Under the pieces are notes generated by a model. It did not search any database, was not told the origin of the DNA, and saw only the letters and a program-made list of their open reading frames with translations. From contig CAUYUJ010014760.1 of assembly GCA_963575745.1 (NCBI GenBank), positions 674,245 to 738,244 of the forward strand: a stretch of DNA of 64,000 nucleotides, in the 5' to 3' direction. A program made the translations under genes and the position numbers. Shown here piece after piece: positions 20,851 through 30,285 of this stretch. Every line of letters starts with the position of its first letter. Position 1 is the stretch's first letter. This DNA is from Prorocentrum cordatum (lineage: Eukaryota > Sar > Dinophyceae > Prorocentrales > Prorocentraceae).

Positions 20851-21852
20851 CAGGAGCTCGCCATTGACGAACCGGCGCATGCCCAGACTTTGAAGGTGGC
20901 GCCTTAGGGTCCTCGCGTCCAGCAGCTTCGCGCCGACGTCTTCCCGATTCTCGGCACCTGGGATCTTTAGGATTTGGACTGCACGTGCGGCTACCAGTGG
21001 TTGAAGCCACAGAGCACGAACGTCCAAGTGGCGAACTCTTCCAAGTCCACGGCGTAGCGCGATGGACTTTCCAGAGCTGCTGTCGGTCTCGATGACGTTG
21101 TCGACGGGGTGCCCGAGGTCCTCGAGGATGGATGAGATGTACAACATGTCTCCTGCTAGTGAGCATGATGCGTAGAACTCTGCTGTTGGGGATGACACGG
21201 CTCCGACCTCCTGTGTACGAGAGAAATGGGAGATAAGACAACCTCCCCATGATACCGTGCCCACGCTGGAGCTCTTCCGCGACTCACGATCGCCAGCCCA
21301 GTCTGAGTCACTGGTGCCGACGAGTCGCTTGAGGTCGCTCGTGTCCTTGATGCTTAACGTGATGACGTAATCCAGAATACCCTTGACGTACCTCAGTATG
21401 CGCTTGAGCCGTGACATGTCCACTGCTCGAGGTGCGTGGAGACGGCGTCCGCAAAGCTTCAACTCATAGCTGTAGTCGAACCTCTTGTCAACTCCATACT
21501 GTAATTTCCCCATGCCCTGTCGGAACTTGTGATGCTCCTCTCTATCCAAGGGCGTGACGTCCTGGCTGTCCAAGGCCTTCGTGCTGAACCACTCCTTGGA
21601 CCCTGGTGTGGTGACCTTGACGCACTTCTCAATGCCCATTGCCTTCAGGGTGTTCTCGAAGTAGTTCTTCTTCGGCATCTCGACGACGGTACCTCCAAAG
21701 CGTAGATACGAGCATCCCAAGAAAACACATGGAACCTCTGGTCCAAACTTGACGCCGACTCTGAACTTCAAGCGCTTCCCTAACTCGTCGAAGAGGGAGA
21801 GCACCTGCTTCTCCTGGCCGGTGCCCAGGGGGTCGCCCACGTGGATTGCCAC
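20850..21852 (-). pseudogene. Copia RT 3' part (damaged motif C) and RNase H
   Basis: The 528-residue frame opens in RT motif C as AIHVGDPLGTG, where copia normally has VDD; Asp has become Gly. Then come VFLGCSYLRFGG and GMGKLQYGVDKRFDYSYELK, and a copia-type RNase H: TSDSDWAGDRESRKSSSVGT (Asp 182/184), SPTAEFYASCSLAGD (Glu 225), IETDSSSGKSIALRRGLGRV (Asp 257) and ENREDVGAKLL (Asp 305). All RNase H acidic residues remain. The upstream RT lies in a different frame, beyond a stop, so this part could be translated only separately or by suppression. Confidence 0.85.
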
Positions 21853-21859
21853 CTTGACG

Positions 21860-22602
21860 CTGCTTCGCTCGTTGTACAGGATGACTGGGTTTGCCCGTGT
21901 TGCTCAAAATCCCAGCTCCTCCTTCAATATGCGCTGCACCTTCTCGCTGAACAACTTGCTGGCCTTTCGAAGTCAGTCGAGCGCCTTCTTCAAGCGCAAG
22001 ACAGTCCCGGATGGCAAACCCATCTCCGGCGGTGGCCAGACGTAGATCTCCTCGTCCAACTCGGTGCGCATGAAAACGACAGAGAAATGTCCAGTGATGA
22101 AATCAGCGCCCTCGACTAAACCGACGGCTATGAGAAGTCGGATGCCCTCGATGCCGGGCGTAGGGGCGAAGTTGTCGTCGGACTTGCCTGCGATCCACTT
22201 GTACTGGCGAACGACTAGTCGTGCTCGAACTCCACCAGCCTTCTTGCGGTGGCACCAGCGCGTAGTCCATATCTTCGTACCTGTGGCTATCTCGTCGCGC
22301 CTGACGGGTTCGCCGACGTCCAGGTCGCGCATCATGTCGAGCTCTCTCTGGATGTCCTCTTTGACCTGGCCTGGATCCAAAGCCTCGCCGTCGTCCTCGT
22401 CATAGTCCAAACGGTCGCCGAAATCGACCTCGTTCGGGTCGTCCAGCAGGTCCTTCATGAAATGCTCCTCCTCGTTGACGTGGCACACGGCGTGGTACTT
22501 GGTAAAAACCTCTTGGATGAAATCCTTCGTGAAGTTGTCGGGGTGACGGATTGTGTCAAAAATCCAATTTACCTCCAAGTTGTAGATGTGACTTGCGTCC
22601 AT
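21860..22602 (-). pseudogene. Copia reverse transcriptase 5' part, catalytic Asp lost
   Basis: The frame 22,602-21,973 reads IYNLEVNWIFDTIRHPDNF, then IATGTKIWTTRWCHRKKAGG and VRARLVVRQYKW (fingers), TPGIEGIRLLIAVGL, and palm motif A as DFITGHFSVVFMRTELDEEI. The motif A catalytic Asp is His (residue 172; codon CAT at 22,089-22,087). EIYVWPPPE, LPSGTVLRLKKALD and a stop follow, where copia has KxLYGLxxAP-like sequence. The remaining palm continues out of frame toward 21,860. Loss of the motif A Asp alone should abolish polymerase activity. Confidence 0.85.
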
Positions 22603-22699
22603 GGCGTCCGCGTCGCCCGATGGCGGCTGCGGCGGGTCTGTTGATGAACTTGGCCGCGAACCAGAGCTTGGCGCTGCTGCACTGGCTCCTTGCTGAACC

Positions 22700-24434
22700 T
22701 TCGATGCCTTCTCTGCTCGTTCGATGCTCCGGAGCAGCTCTCCTCGTCGCGCTGGACCTTCGTTGCCAGCTTATCGATCTCCATGTGCTCGAAGAACTCC
22801 TTGTTCCTCTCCATGCAGAACTTGCTATGCTTGTAAGATGTGCCGAGACATCCGGAGCAGCCAGGGGTGAACTCCTTGCTCGTCGGCAGTGGCAGTACAC
22901 GGGTAACTGGTCTGCCTCTAGTTTTCTTTGGCGGTGGCTCGAGTGGATTGCCGTCCTCGATGTCTCTTTCCGCCTTAGCCCCTTGTCGCGGCTCTTCCAT
23001 GGCCGCGTCCTCTGCCGGCTCTCCGGGATGATCTATCCCACTTGGTGGGATAACGACTGCTGGCTGAACTGGACGTACTGCTTGCCCACGTTGACCTGGC
23101 TGAGCTGGACCCGGTGCTGCGGGTGCCGGTGGAGCTGCTGGCTGGCCCAGAACCTCTGCAACGGGTAGTGGCCCGGCTCCTTCGTCGGGCGGTCGAATCC
23201 TGCTGGGGACTCCCCTCGATGCCAACAGCAATTGAACATCGTGACGTTCGCTCGGTGGCAGGCGTCGGATGGTACGAGCCTCGAAGGCCCCCTGCCTCGT
23301 GAGAATCAGATGGCAGTTGGCGGCCTCGCCCCTGCCAACCCAAATGCCCCGACCGAACTTCTCGCGCAACTTGAGTGTGTAAGGCCCAGGCTCCTTCCAC
23401 ATGACTGTCTCTGCGAATGGAACCATTGGACTGTGATATTGTCTTTCATACTGGAGCTCGAACGGCGTGACTCCAGCACCAGGGGCGATCCAGAACCTGT
23501 CCATGATCCATGCAGTATGCCGAACAATCCACTCGATGAGAGGGAACTCGGCCAGTAGCTCAACTCCGTACCTGCTCTCGACGTCCAGAAGTATGGTCCC
23601 CGTCAGACCTTCGACGTCCTGGTGGGTGCGCTCGACAAGGCCGAGGCAGCCCTTGCTCTCCTTGGGGCTAGACTCGTACGTCCACCCGTCACGACCGCGG
23701 CAGGCCGCCCTGATCAGGACGGCAGCCGAATTTTCTGGATCGGTCCTCCAAATGATCTTCTCGTAACCGAGCTGGTCCCCGAAATACTTCAGAATGCGCA
23801 CCGCGTACTTGTCGGTGCTGCCCTTCGCATCCAAGACAGCGGCTCGCCTCCGCCGATATGAGTCCACTGCGGACAGACACGTCAGCATCTGCCCCGCCTT
23901 CACCCGACGCATGAAGAAGTAGTCGACCTGAACTCTCGCAATGTTATGGTCGATCTCATCTGCCTTGTGATGGGCGTTCTCTCGCCCGCGCCCAGAAACG
24001 CAGAACTTGCACCAGGACTTGAACTGCGCGCGGTCCAAGGCTATGTGATGATCCCGCTCCTGCTGGGTCGGTTCTGCCGGAGCTGGAACCACCGGCGCCG
24101 CTTCCGCGGGGTGCGGCACCTCGGCTGACTCGGGGCCCAAGTCGAGCTCCGTGGCGCCCTCGTTGTTGTGGACGTGGTGCACTGGGGACTTCCCAAAACG
24201 CACGCCGCTGCCAGCTGTGACCATGGCCTGCAGGAAGAAGAGGCCTGCTCGCGCCATCAGCCCAAGCCTTCGAACACCAGTAGATGTCCTTCGCTCCATG
24301 TAGTTGTTGCCCTGATCGTAATGCGTGGAGATGTCGTGCTTCTTAGCCGAGTCGGAGACGCTGAGGATCGGCCTCACGACGTCGAGAACTGAACTTAACC
24401 TTGATTTTGGCGCTGTCCTTACGCAGCACCACAT
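22700..24434 (-). pseudogene. Copia integrase (full DDE core) and hinge to RT
   Basis: A 621-residue frame (24,434-22,569). HHIALDRAQFKSWCKFCVSG gives the N-terminal zinc-binding His/Cys residues (His 130, Cys 142, Cys 145). The catalytic triad is RVQVDYFFM (Asp 171), IIWRTDPENS (Asp 232) and GLVERTHQDVEG (Glu 269). FWIAPGAGVTPFELQYER is the conserved block after the core. GRGIWVGRGEAANCHLI follows as in copia C-terminal integrase. Then comes a Pro/Ala-rich hinge (residues about 400-480), a basic KKTRGRPVTRVLPLP patch and a Cys group (CSGCLGTSYKHSKFC). The frame breaks near 22,700 before the RT. The integrase itself appears intact and could act if expressed. Confidence 0.9.
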
Positions 24435-25116
24435 CCTTGTAGCCGTAGAACTTGAGGACGGTGCCCTTCGAAGTTCTGTAGATTTTCTCTTCGCCTTGGA
24501 TGATCGGAGACTTGGGGAAGTCTCGCGGGTTGCAGCAAGTCACGCTGCTGCCTGAATCAGAAAACACATCAACTGCATCCCCGATGTTGCCGTAGTCGTA
24601 CTTGCGGACCTCGCTCTTCGTGGCCGCAGTGGAAAGCACGAACTCCTCGCCCGAGATCTCTTCGACGCCCATGATCCACTCGTCCTCATCCTCGTAGATG
24701 TGGGTAACAGTGCCGTCCTTGTTGGTCCTCTTCCTGTTGCCCGCATCGGCCGGCTGCGACTCCTGCCAGGAGCCGCTCGAGGAAGTCCAAGTGTTGTTGA
24801 CGGAGCGATCGTTCCAGCCGCTCCGATCCTTCCATGACCACGTACTGCCCCCCTGCCAGGACGAGTCGTACCACGATGTCCCCTTGCCTTTACCTCCAGA
24901 AGCCTTCGACTTGCCATCCTTACCCTTACTGCCCGACGACTTCGACTTGCCGTCCTTGCCTTTGCCGTCGGACGATTTCGACTTACCGTCTTTTCCTTTG
25001 CCTTTGCCACCTTGGCACTTACCGCCTTTGGGGTCTTTGCCGTAGGTGTAGCCGACGTCCATGGCATCTTGGTCCTCGCCCTTCTTCTTGGGTTTGGCGT
25101 TGACCACGTTGTGCAT
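24343..25116 (-). pseudogene. Copia gag C-terminal region and aspartic protease
   Basis: The frame starts with DAMDVGYTYGKDPKGGKCQG, followed by five or so KGKDGKSKSSG-type basic repeats that probably bind RNA in place of a classic zinc knuckle. Then come GTSWYDSSWQGGSTWSWKD, TVTHIYEDEDEWIMGVEEIS, and VDVFSDSGSSVTCCNPRDFP, in which DSG is the retropepsin-type active site (expected D-S/T-G). IYRTSKGTVLKFYGYKDVVL is the following beta-rich part. A frameshift near 25,150 separates it from gag and another near 24,400 from integrase. The antisense frames here are shadows. Confidence 0.85.
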
Positions 25117-25999
25117 GCAGTCCTCGACCTTCGCTCGGAGCTTGCCGTAATCCTTTTTCCTTCTTGGTGGTAAGCAAAAGATGGTCCTTCAAGATCTTCG
25201 GGGACTTCAGGATGAGCGTAGAGCACTTAACGCTGTCCACAAGCTTTTCCTCTGCTTCCGCCCCCCACTGGTCTATCAGCGCCTCCCACGAAACCAAGTT
25301 GTCGAGGAAGTCCTCAGGCCCACCGAACGTGTAGTCCAGGATCTGGCCCATCAGCGCCACGGTCTTGCCTCCACCACGGGGGCCGTGCCGTTTCACGAGT
25401 TGCCGGTCGGCCTCGAAACCGTTCTTGGACGAGACCTTCTTGACGATCTTAGCTGCAGTCGCCTTCGTGAGCATCACCAACGCGAAGTAGAGTTTTTTTG
25501 ACAACGTCTCCAAGCCGTACCGGGCAATGTCTGGATCGTTGGTCACGTCGGTCTCTGGGCCGTCCTCGATGGAATCCATCAGATGGCACGCCTCCTCGCT
25601 GAGCGAGCTGATGCCCGACTTCAGCTTGAAACTCCACTCCTCGAAATCATCATCCTTGTTCGTGAACTGGCCAAGCTTACCGAACTTGATGTCCACAAGC
25701 TTGTCGTCTGCAGAGTTGGGGAAGTCGGCCTGGCGTCCCGGTCCTTGCTGCTGTGGCTGGTGCTGCGCCTGCAATGCCTGGAACGCCGCTTGCTGTTGCT
25801 GCCGCGCCTGCTCCAGGGCACGGAGCTGCTCGGCCATCTGGTTGTTCTGCTGGGTCGATGCCTGCAGCTGCTCGTTGAACCTGGCACGTTCCCGTTCGAT
25901 CATGGCCGTCGCCGCCTGCCTGTCCGCGGCGGCTCTCTCCTCCACCTGGCGGTTGATCATGTCCATCACCAACCGCTGCTGCTCTGCTGAAAGCTCCAT
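25019..25999 (-). CDS. Copia gag (capsid) N-terminal part
   Basis: The ATG at 25,999 opens a 326-residue frame. Residues 1-85 form a Gln-rich coiled coil (QQRLVMDMINRQVEERAAAD, ALEQARQQQQAAFQALQAQH). FGKLGQFTNKDDDFEEWSFK and the following helices (CHLMDSIEDG, KKLYFALVMLTKATAAKIVK, LVKRHGPRGGGKTVALMGQI) are typical of copia gag, where FxxWxxKL and the LYxxLxxxTxGxA-type helix recur. From about 25,150 the frame becomes an alternative reading of the basic region, so the real gag passes into the next frame by a one-base indel in an A/T run. The start is preferred because it is the first ATG of the internal region, about 65 bases from the LTR. Confidence 0.85.
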   Translation of the reverse strand: MELSAEQQRLVMDMINRQVEERAAADRQAATAMIERERARFNEQLQASTQQNNQMAEQLRALEQARQQQQAAFQALQAQHQPQQQGPGRQADFPNSADDKLVDIKFGKLGQFTNKDDDFEEWSFKLKSGISSLSEEACHLMDSIEDGPETDVTNDPDIARYGLETLSKKLYFALVMLTKATAAKIVKKVSSKNGFEADRQLVKRHGPRGGGKTVALMGQILDYTFGGPEDFLDNLVSWEALIDQWGAEAEEKLVDSVKCSTLILKSPKILKDHLLLTTKKEKGLRQAPSEGRGLHAQRGQRQTQEEGRGPRCHGRRLHLRQRPQRR

Positions 26000-26049
26000 C
26001 GCGCGGGAACCTGCAGTCAGATTGTATACTCAAAGGTATGGAAGCTTAT

Positions 26050-26063
26050 CGCTCACGCTACCA
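26050..26063 (-). other. Primer-binding site next to the 5' LTR
   Basis: Minus-strand TGGTAGCGTGAGCG starts directly after the 5' LTR ends in CA. TGG is complementary to a tRNA CCA end, and the next bases would pair with an acceptor stem ending in TCACGCTACCA. The tRNA cannot be named from sequence alone; only the first seven bases match what I recall for initiator tRNA-Met. Confidence 0.75.
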
Positions 26064-26378
26064 TGATTGATATGTTTTTTTCTAGCAGGGCTCGAGCATA
26101 AGGCTACGGAAGACTCTCGCTCACAACTCCGAGAAACATGCTATCCCACTTCATGGGATTGTTACTTATGTACTGCATTGCTTCTCAATGAGATGGGAAA
26201 ACGCGTCTCGATAGGAACTGGGTTTCTCTACCCCTCACATGTTATGAGATGGGAAAACGCGTCTCGATAGGAACTGGGTTTCTCTACCCCTCACATGTTA
26301 TCTACGATGCCTGTACTGCTATACTACACGAGTCCTACAGCTCGCCACAAGTACTGCATTATGGGAAAAGCTCTGACA
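26064..26378 (-). repeat. 5' LTR (right copy) of the copia element
   Basis: A 315-bp repeat TG...CA matching 19,814-20,127, with the same internal 56-bp duplication (starting 26,188 and 26,244). As the 5' LTR it should contain the promoter. The AT-rich TGTTTTTTTCTAGC region lies at its far (U5-side) end. GTAAA follows at 26,379. Confidence 0.95.
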
Positions 26379-26383
26379 GTAAA
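26379..26383. repeat. Target-site duplication GTAAA, right copy
   Basis: Identical to 19,809-19,813. With one copy removed, the LINE frame ending CSVCK at 19,813 continues directly into GSASKARMSEW at 26,384. Confidence 0.92.
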
Positions 26384-26590
26384 GGCTCCGCGTCCAAGGC
26401 GCGCATGTCCGAATGGTTAAAAAGCGAGTGGTTCCATCTCTCTGCCGTGGATGGTAGGTTATCCCGCCTCCCCCGGGGGCGTAGGATGCATTTAGCTTGT
26501 GGCTGGGTCGACCCCTCACACGCCTTATTTCATCACAACCAATTGAAGATATGGTATTGCGGCTCTTGCGGTTTGTTCGGACAGGCCCAG
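26384..26590 (+). pseudogene. LINE C-terminal Cys motif, right half and 3' end
   Basis: In the same register as the left half, the frame reads GSASKARMSEWLKSEWFHLS, then GRRMHLACGWVDPSHALFHH and KIWYCGSCGLFGQAQLGDLL before running into the CTC array. CSVC on the left with YCGSCG here, and the HALFHHNQLKIWYC spacing, match the C-terminal double-Cys domain that ends dinoflagellate LINE polyproteins (HxLxxxxxxxWCxxCG). It may bind RNA or the target. The reading stays open into the microsatellite, so the original stop is lost or lies inside the array. Confidence 0.75.
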
Positions 26591-28260
26591 CTCGGCGACC
26601 TCCTGCTCCTCCTGCTCCTCCTCCTCCTCCTCCTCCTCCTCCTCCTCCTCCTCCTCCTCTCCTCCTCCTCCTCCTCTTCCTCCTCCAAATCGCCCCGCCC
26701 GCACGGTTCCATCCTCCTCCCCTCCTCCTCCTCCTCCTCCTCTCCTCCTCTGCTCCTCTCCTCCTCCTTTCTTCTATTCCTCCTCCTCCTCCTCCTCCTC
26801 CTACTCCTCCTCTCCTCTTCATCATCCTCTTAATCCTCCTCCTCCCTCCTCCTTCTCCTCCTCCTCCTCCTCCGCCTCCTCCGCTTCCTCCTCCTCCTCC
26901 GCCTCCTCCGCCTCCTCCTCCTCCTCCACCTCCTCCTCCCCCTGTTCCTCCTCCTCCTCCTCCTCCTCCTCCTCCTTCCTCTTCCTCTTCCTCCTCCTCC
27001 TCCTCCTTTTCCTCCTCCTCCTCGTCCTCCTCCTCATGCTCCTCCTGCTCCGCCTCCCTTCCTCCTCCTCCCCCTCTGCCTCCCTCCTCCTCCTCCTCCG
27101 CCTCCTCCTCCGCCGACTCCTATTTCTCCTCCTCTTCCTCCTCCTCCCCCTCCTCCTCCCTCCTCCTCCTCCTCCCCTGCCCCTTTCGCGTCTTCCTCAG
27201 ATTCATCCTCCTCATCCGCGTCATCCGTTTCCTCCCTCTCCTCCTCCTCATCATCTTACTCCTCCTCCTCCTCCTCCTCCTCCTCCTCTCCCTCCTCCTC
27301 CTCCTCCTCCTCCTGTTCCTCCTCCTCCTCGTCCTCGTCCCCCTCCTCCTCCTCCAACTCATCCTTGTGTGCGTTATCCGCCTCCTCCTCCTCGTCCCCC
27401 TCCTCCTGCTCCTGCTCCTGCTCTCGCTCCTCCTCATCCTCATCGGTTTCCCCCTCCTCTTCATCATTTGCCTCCTCCTCGTCCCCTGGTTCCTCCGTTT
27501 CCTCCTCCTCCGCCTCCTGTTCGTCCTCGTCCTCCTCCTCCTCATCCTCCTTTTCCTCGTCCTCCCCTCCCCCTCATTCTCCTCCCCTCCGCCTGCTCCT
27601 CCTCCTCCGCCTCCGCCTCCTATTCCTCCTCCTCCTCGTCCTCCTCCAACCTCCTCCTCCTCCTCCTCCTCCTCCTCCTCCTCCTCCTCCTCCTCCTCCC
27701 CCTCCTCCTCCTCCTCCTCTTCCTCCGCCTCCTCGTCCTCGTCCTCCTCCTCCTCCTCCTCCTCCTCCTCCTCCTCCTCCTCCTCCTCCTCCTCCTCCTC
27801 TCCCCTCCCCCTCCCCCTCCCCCTCCTCTCGGTTCGCCTCCTCCTCCTCCGTTCCCTCTCCTCCTCTGTTCCCTCCTCCTCCTCTTCCCCGTCCTCCTCC
27901 TGCCCGTCCTTATCTTCCCTCTCTTCCCCCCTCCTCCTCCTCCTCCTCTTCCTCCTCCTGCTCCTCTTTCTTCCGTTCCCCCTTTTCGTTCTGCTCGCTG
28001 TCCTCCTCCTATTCGCCCTCGTCCTCCTTATCCTCCTCCGTCGCCTCCTTCTCCTCGTCGTCGTCCTCGTCCTCGTCATCCGCCTCGTCCTCCTCCTCCT
28101 CCTCGTCCTCCCCCTCGTCCTCCTTCTGCGCCACGTTCTTTCCACCACCTCACCCGCCCCCTGTCCTCCTCCTTGTTTTCCATCATCCCTGTCGCCATCC
28201 TCCCCCTCATTCTCCTCCTCTCCCTCCTCCTCCCCCTCCTCCTCATCCTCCTCGACACGT
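26590..28260. repeat. 1.7-kb polypyrimidine (CTC/TCC)n array
   Basis: Almost every triplet is CTC, TCC or CCT, with rare CGC, CTG, GTC and TTC variants and a few purine islands. The plus strand is nearly pure pyrimidine over about 1.7 kb, the minus strand purine. Frames of 400-700 codons here are artefacts. The array abuts the 3' end of the split LINE. Confidence 0.97.
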
Positions 28261-28329
28261 AACCCCTTGTACCCCGCCCCTGTCGTTCCACTTTTTCTTG
28301 AACCATCCGCCCACCCCTTCCCCCGAAGA

Positions 28330-28374
28330 CATACACACCACACACACATACATACACACACGCATTCACGCACA

Positions 28375-28414
<40 letters not shown>

Positions 28415-28460
28415 CACACGCACACGCACGCGCACGCGCACGCGTCCACGCACACGTGTA
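28330..28460. repeat. (CACA/CACG)n alternating repeat
   Basis: ACACACACATACATACACAC followed by CACG/CGCA tetranucleotide runs and CGCACGCG words. This is an alternating purine-pyrimidine tract of the kind that can adopt Z-DNA. Confidence 0.9.
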
Positions 28461-28575
28461 CTTATATATATATATATATATATACACATATATTTTTTAT
28501 ATATATGTATATATATATATATATGCACACACATACACATGTATATATGTGTATAAATATATGTGTATACACACC
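28460..28575. repeat. (TA)n and TATG-rich tract
   Basis: TATATATATATA runs at 28,464-28,484 and 28,497-28,523, then CACATACACATG and TGTGTATA words. It is continuous with the CACG tract to the left. Confidence 0.9.
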
Positions 28576-28904
28576 ACACCACACCACGCCACACGCGCCT
28601 GTTTCCCGCGCGCAACACACATGAACCTCCAGAAGCCCTAAGAATACACACAAAGGCTCGGGACTGCTCGGGTCTGGGGGGCTATGCCACCCAGCGCGGT
28701 GTGGCTTCAAAACTGGCGGCGCTGGGCGCTGGAGGATGAATGCAAGAAAAGAGCGGGAGGCGGGACGGGAAGGAGGACGAGGAAAACGAGGAAGAGAAGG
28801 ACGGGGGGAGGATGGGGGAGCGAAGAGAAAAGAGGGGGGGGGAGGAGGGAGGAAGGGTCGGAAAGGGGGAGCGGGAGGAGGAGGAAGAGGAGGAACTAAA
28901 CTTG
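28576..28904. repeat. Flank with GGA/AGG-rich purine tract
   Basis: 28,740-28,895 is rich in GGAGGAGGA, AGGAAG and GGGGGAGG on the plus strand, the complement of the CTC arrays. The first part (28,576-28,735) has CACACCACACCACG words and no gene. Confidence 0.75.
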
Positions 28905-28992
28905 CGGGGGATGGGGAAGCTGTACAGCACGGCGGGATGTTGGATTATTCATGCAAATGCTTCGACGCACGGGCCAAACAGCAGAGACCCCT
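28905..28992. repeat. Dispersed repeat, copy 1
   Basis: Shares GAAGCTGTAC, a CATGCA core and CGCACGGGCCAAACAGC with a second copy at 55,905-56,022, in the same orientation. Both copies sit next to a GGA-rich tract. Unknown family. Confidence 0.6.
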
Positions 28993-30285
28993 CCCACGCG
29001 AGTCGGAATGGCATGGAAGATCGAACAACTCTGGCAGAGGAAGAAGACCAAGGGAAAAAAAAAAACGGAACTGTCCGCATCAACAATCACATGTTGGACT
29101 CAGCAGGGAGACGACGTCGCTGTCTGACATGACAGGCGGGGGACGCGCGGGGGGGCCGCGGTCCTTTCACTGCCGCGGCGAGCTGGTTCGTTTTCTCAAG
29201 AGTGGCACTAGAGGCGCCCACGCGCGAGAGCGATGATGGCGCGGGCATCCTCGCGCCGCATTGCGCGCAATGGCGGCGGCCTCGGGCCTAGCTAGGCATC
29301 GGCTTACGGAACAGAGGCCCCGGAGATGGTCGGAACGCAGCAACCAAGCACACAGCCGCGAGCACAATGATGCCAACATCTCACACTAGGTGCGCTCGTG
29401 GTTCCACCAGTTCTGGCGAGAGCGTCAACGGCCACCGGGCGCCCGAAACAAATCATGCGAACGCTCGCGCAGTAACACTCGATCAATCGAAGCACCCGCG
29501 CGATTACGGCGCGCAGTTCTGACGCATGGCAGACATGACCGTTACGTGCCGAATGTTCATCGTGATGCGGTTCCCAGACATTCCCGCTGCCCCACGATGC
29601 ATTGCGTCTTGCGGTGTCCTTGGTATGAGCGGCATGCAATGCGTTATGGCTGGCGCCGCATCGCACGGAGACGGCTCGCGATTGTCCTGGAGTAGCTCGC
29701 GCGCTCCCAATGCGCGTGCACATGGGCAGCGTCCGCACTTGCGCAATCAAGACGCATGGGGGCAACGGGGGCAGAGCTTGGTCGCCCTCGGACAGCGACC
29801 GCTGGGCCATCGCAGTCCCGAGAGGGCCCCTGCGTACCCCGATGCTGAAGTGCAGCATGGCCATGGCATGTCCACGTGGCATGGCCACCTGAAAGCATCG
29901 ATCGTACATGTGGTTTGGTGTAGGCGCTCTATGGTCGCGCCCATTACTGGGGCACTGCGCGCGGTGGCCGTAGCACGGGGGCGCGGGCGTCATGGTTGTC
30001 TCTACAGAAACCGCAGGGCGCTCTGGGCGGCGGTTTCAAAAAAGCGCGCGCGAAAACGGAAAACATTGGAAAAAGGCACGACCAATGTTGTAATCGACTC
30101 TTTCTGTCGGTCGCACGTCGTTTCCATTTTGCTTTATCGGCTTAACCGATACTGTTGGTGATCGCAGAAATTGGGGCATCGCGCGCCATGGCGGCACGGT
30201 GAACGTCGCAACCTCGCGCTTGCAACGCGCGTGGCACTGCAGCAACACGCGTTGCGGGCAGTGGCAGCGCTGGGCGCCCTGGCGC
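28993..30285. other. Unassigned sequence left of the 11-bp satellite
   Basis: No motif is recognisable. A minus frame of 229 codons (29,993-29,304) is Cys/His/Arg-rich without any pattern and is probably chance. A 33-bp word at 29,289-29,321 recurs inverted at 36,288-36,320. Confidence 0.35.

Larger units (their letters stand above)
19814..26378 (-). mobile_element. Complete Ty1/copia-type LTR retrotransposon (nested insertion)
   Basis: About 6.57 kb, read on the minus strand. It has two LTRs beginning TG and ending CA, a perfect 5-bp duplication outside, a primer-binding site next to the 5' LTR (right side) and a purine tract next to the 3' LTR (left side). Coding order is gag, protease, integrase, RT, RNase H, then an extra C-terminal tail. 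Frameshifts near 25,150, 24,400 and 22,700, a stop after RT block 2, and two RT active-site changes make it non-autonomous now. By eye the LTRs differ at about 11 substitutions and two short indels. Confidence 0.95.

Noticed and set aside
26400-26470. tRNA-like text (GTCCGAATGGTTAAAAAGCG)
   Set aside because: No B-box (GGTTCGANTCC), no acceptor pairing; it is LINE coding sequence in register with the left half.
26497-28641. A 714-codon plus frame of Leu/Pro/Ser and antisense Glu/Arg frames
   Set aside because: Composition artefact of the CTC array; only its first codons (to about 26,590) are LINE sequence.
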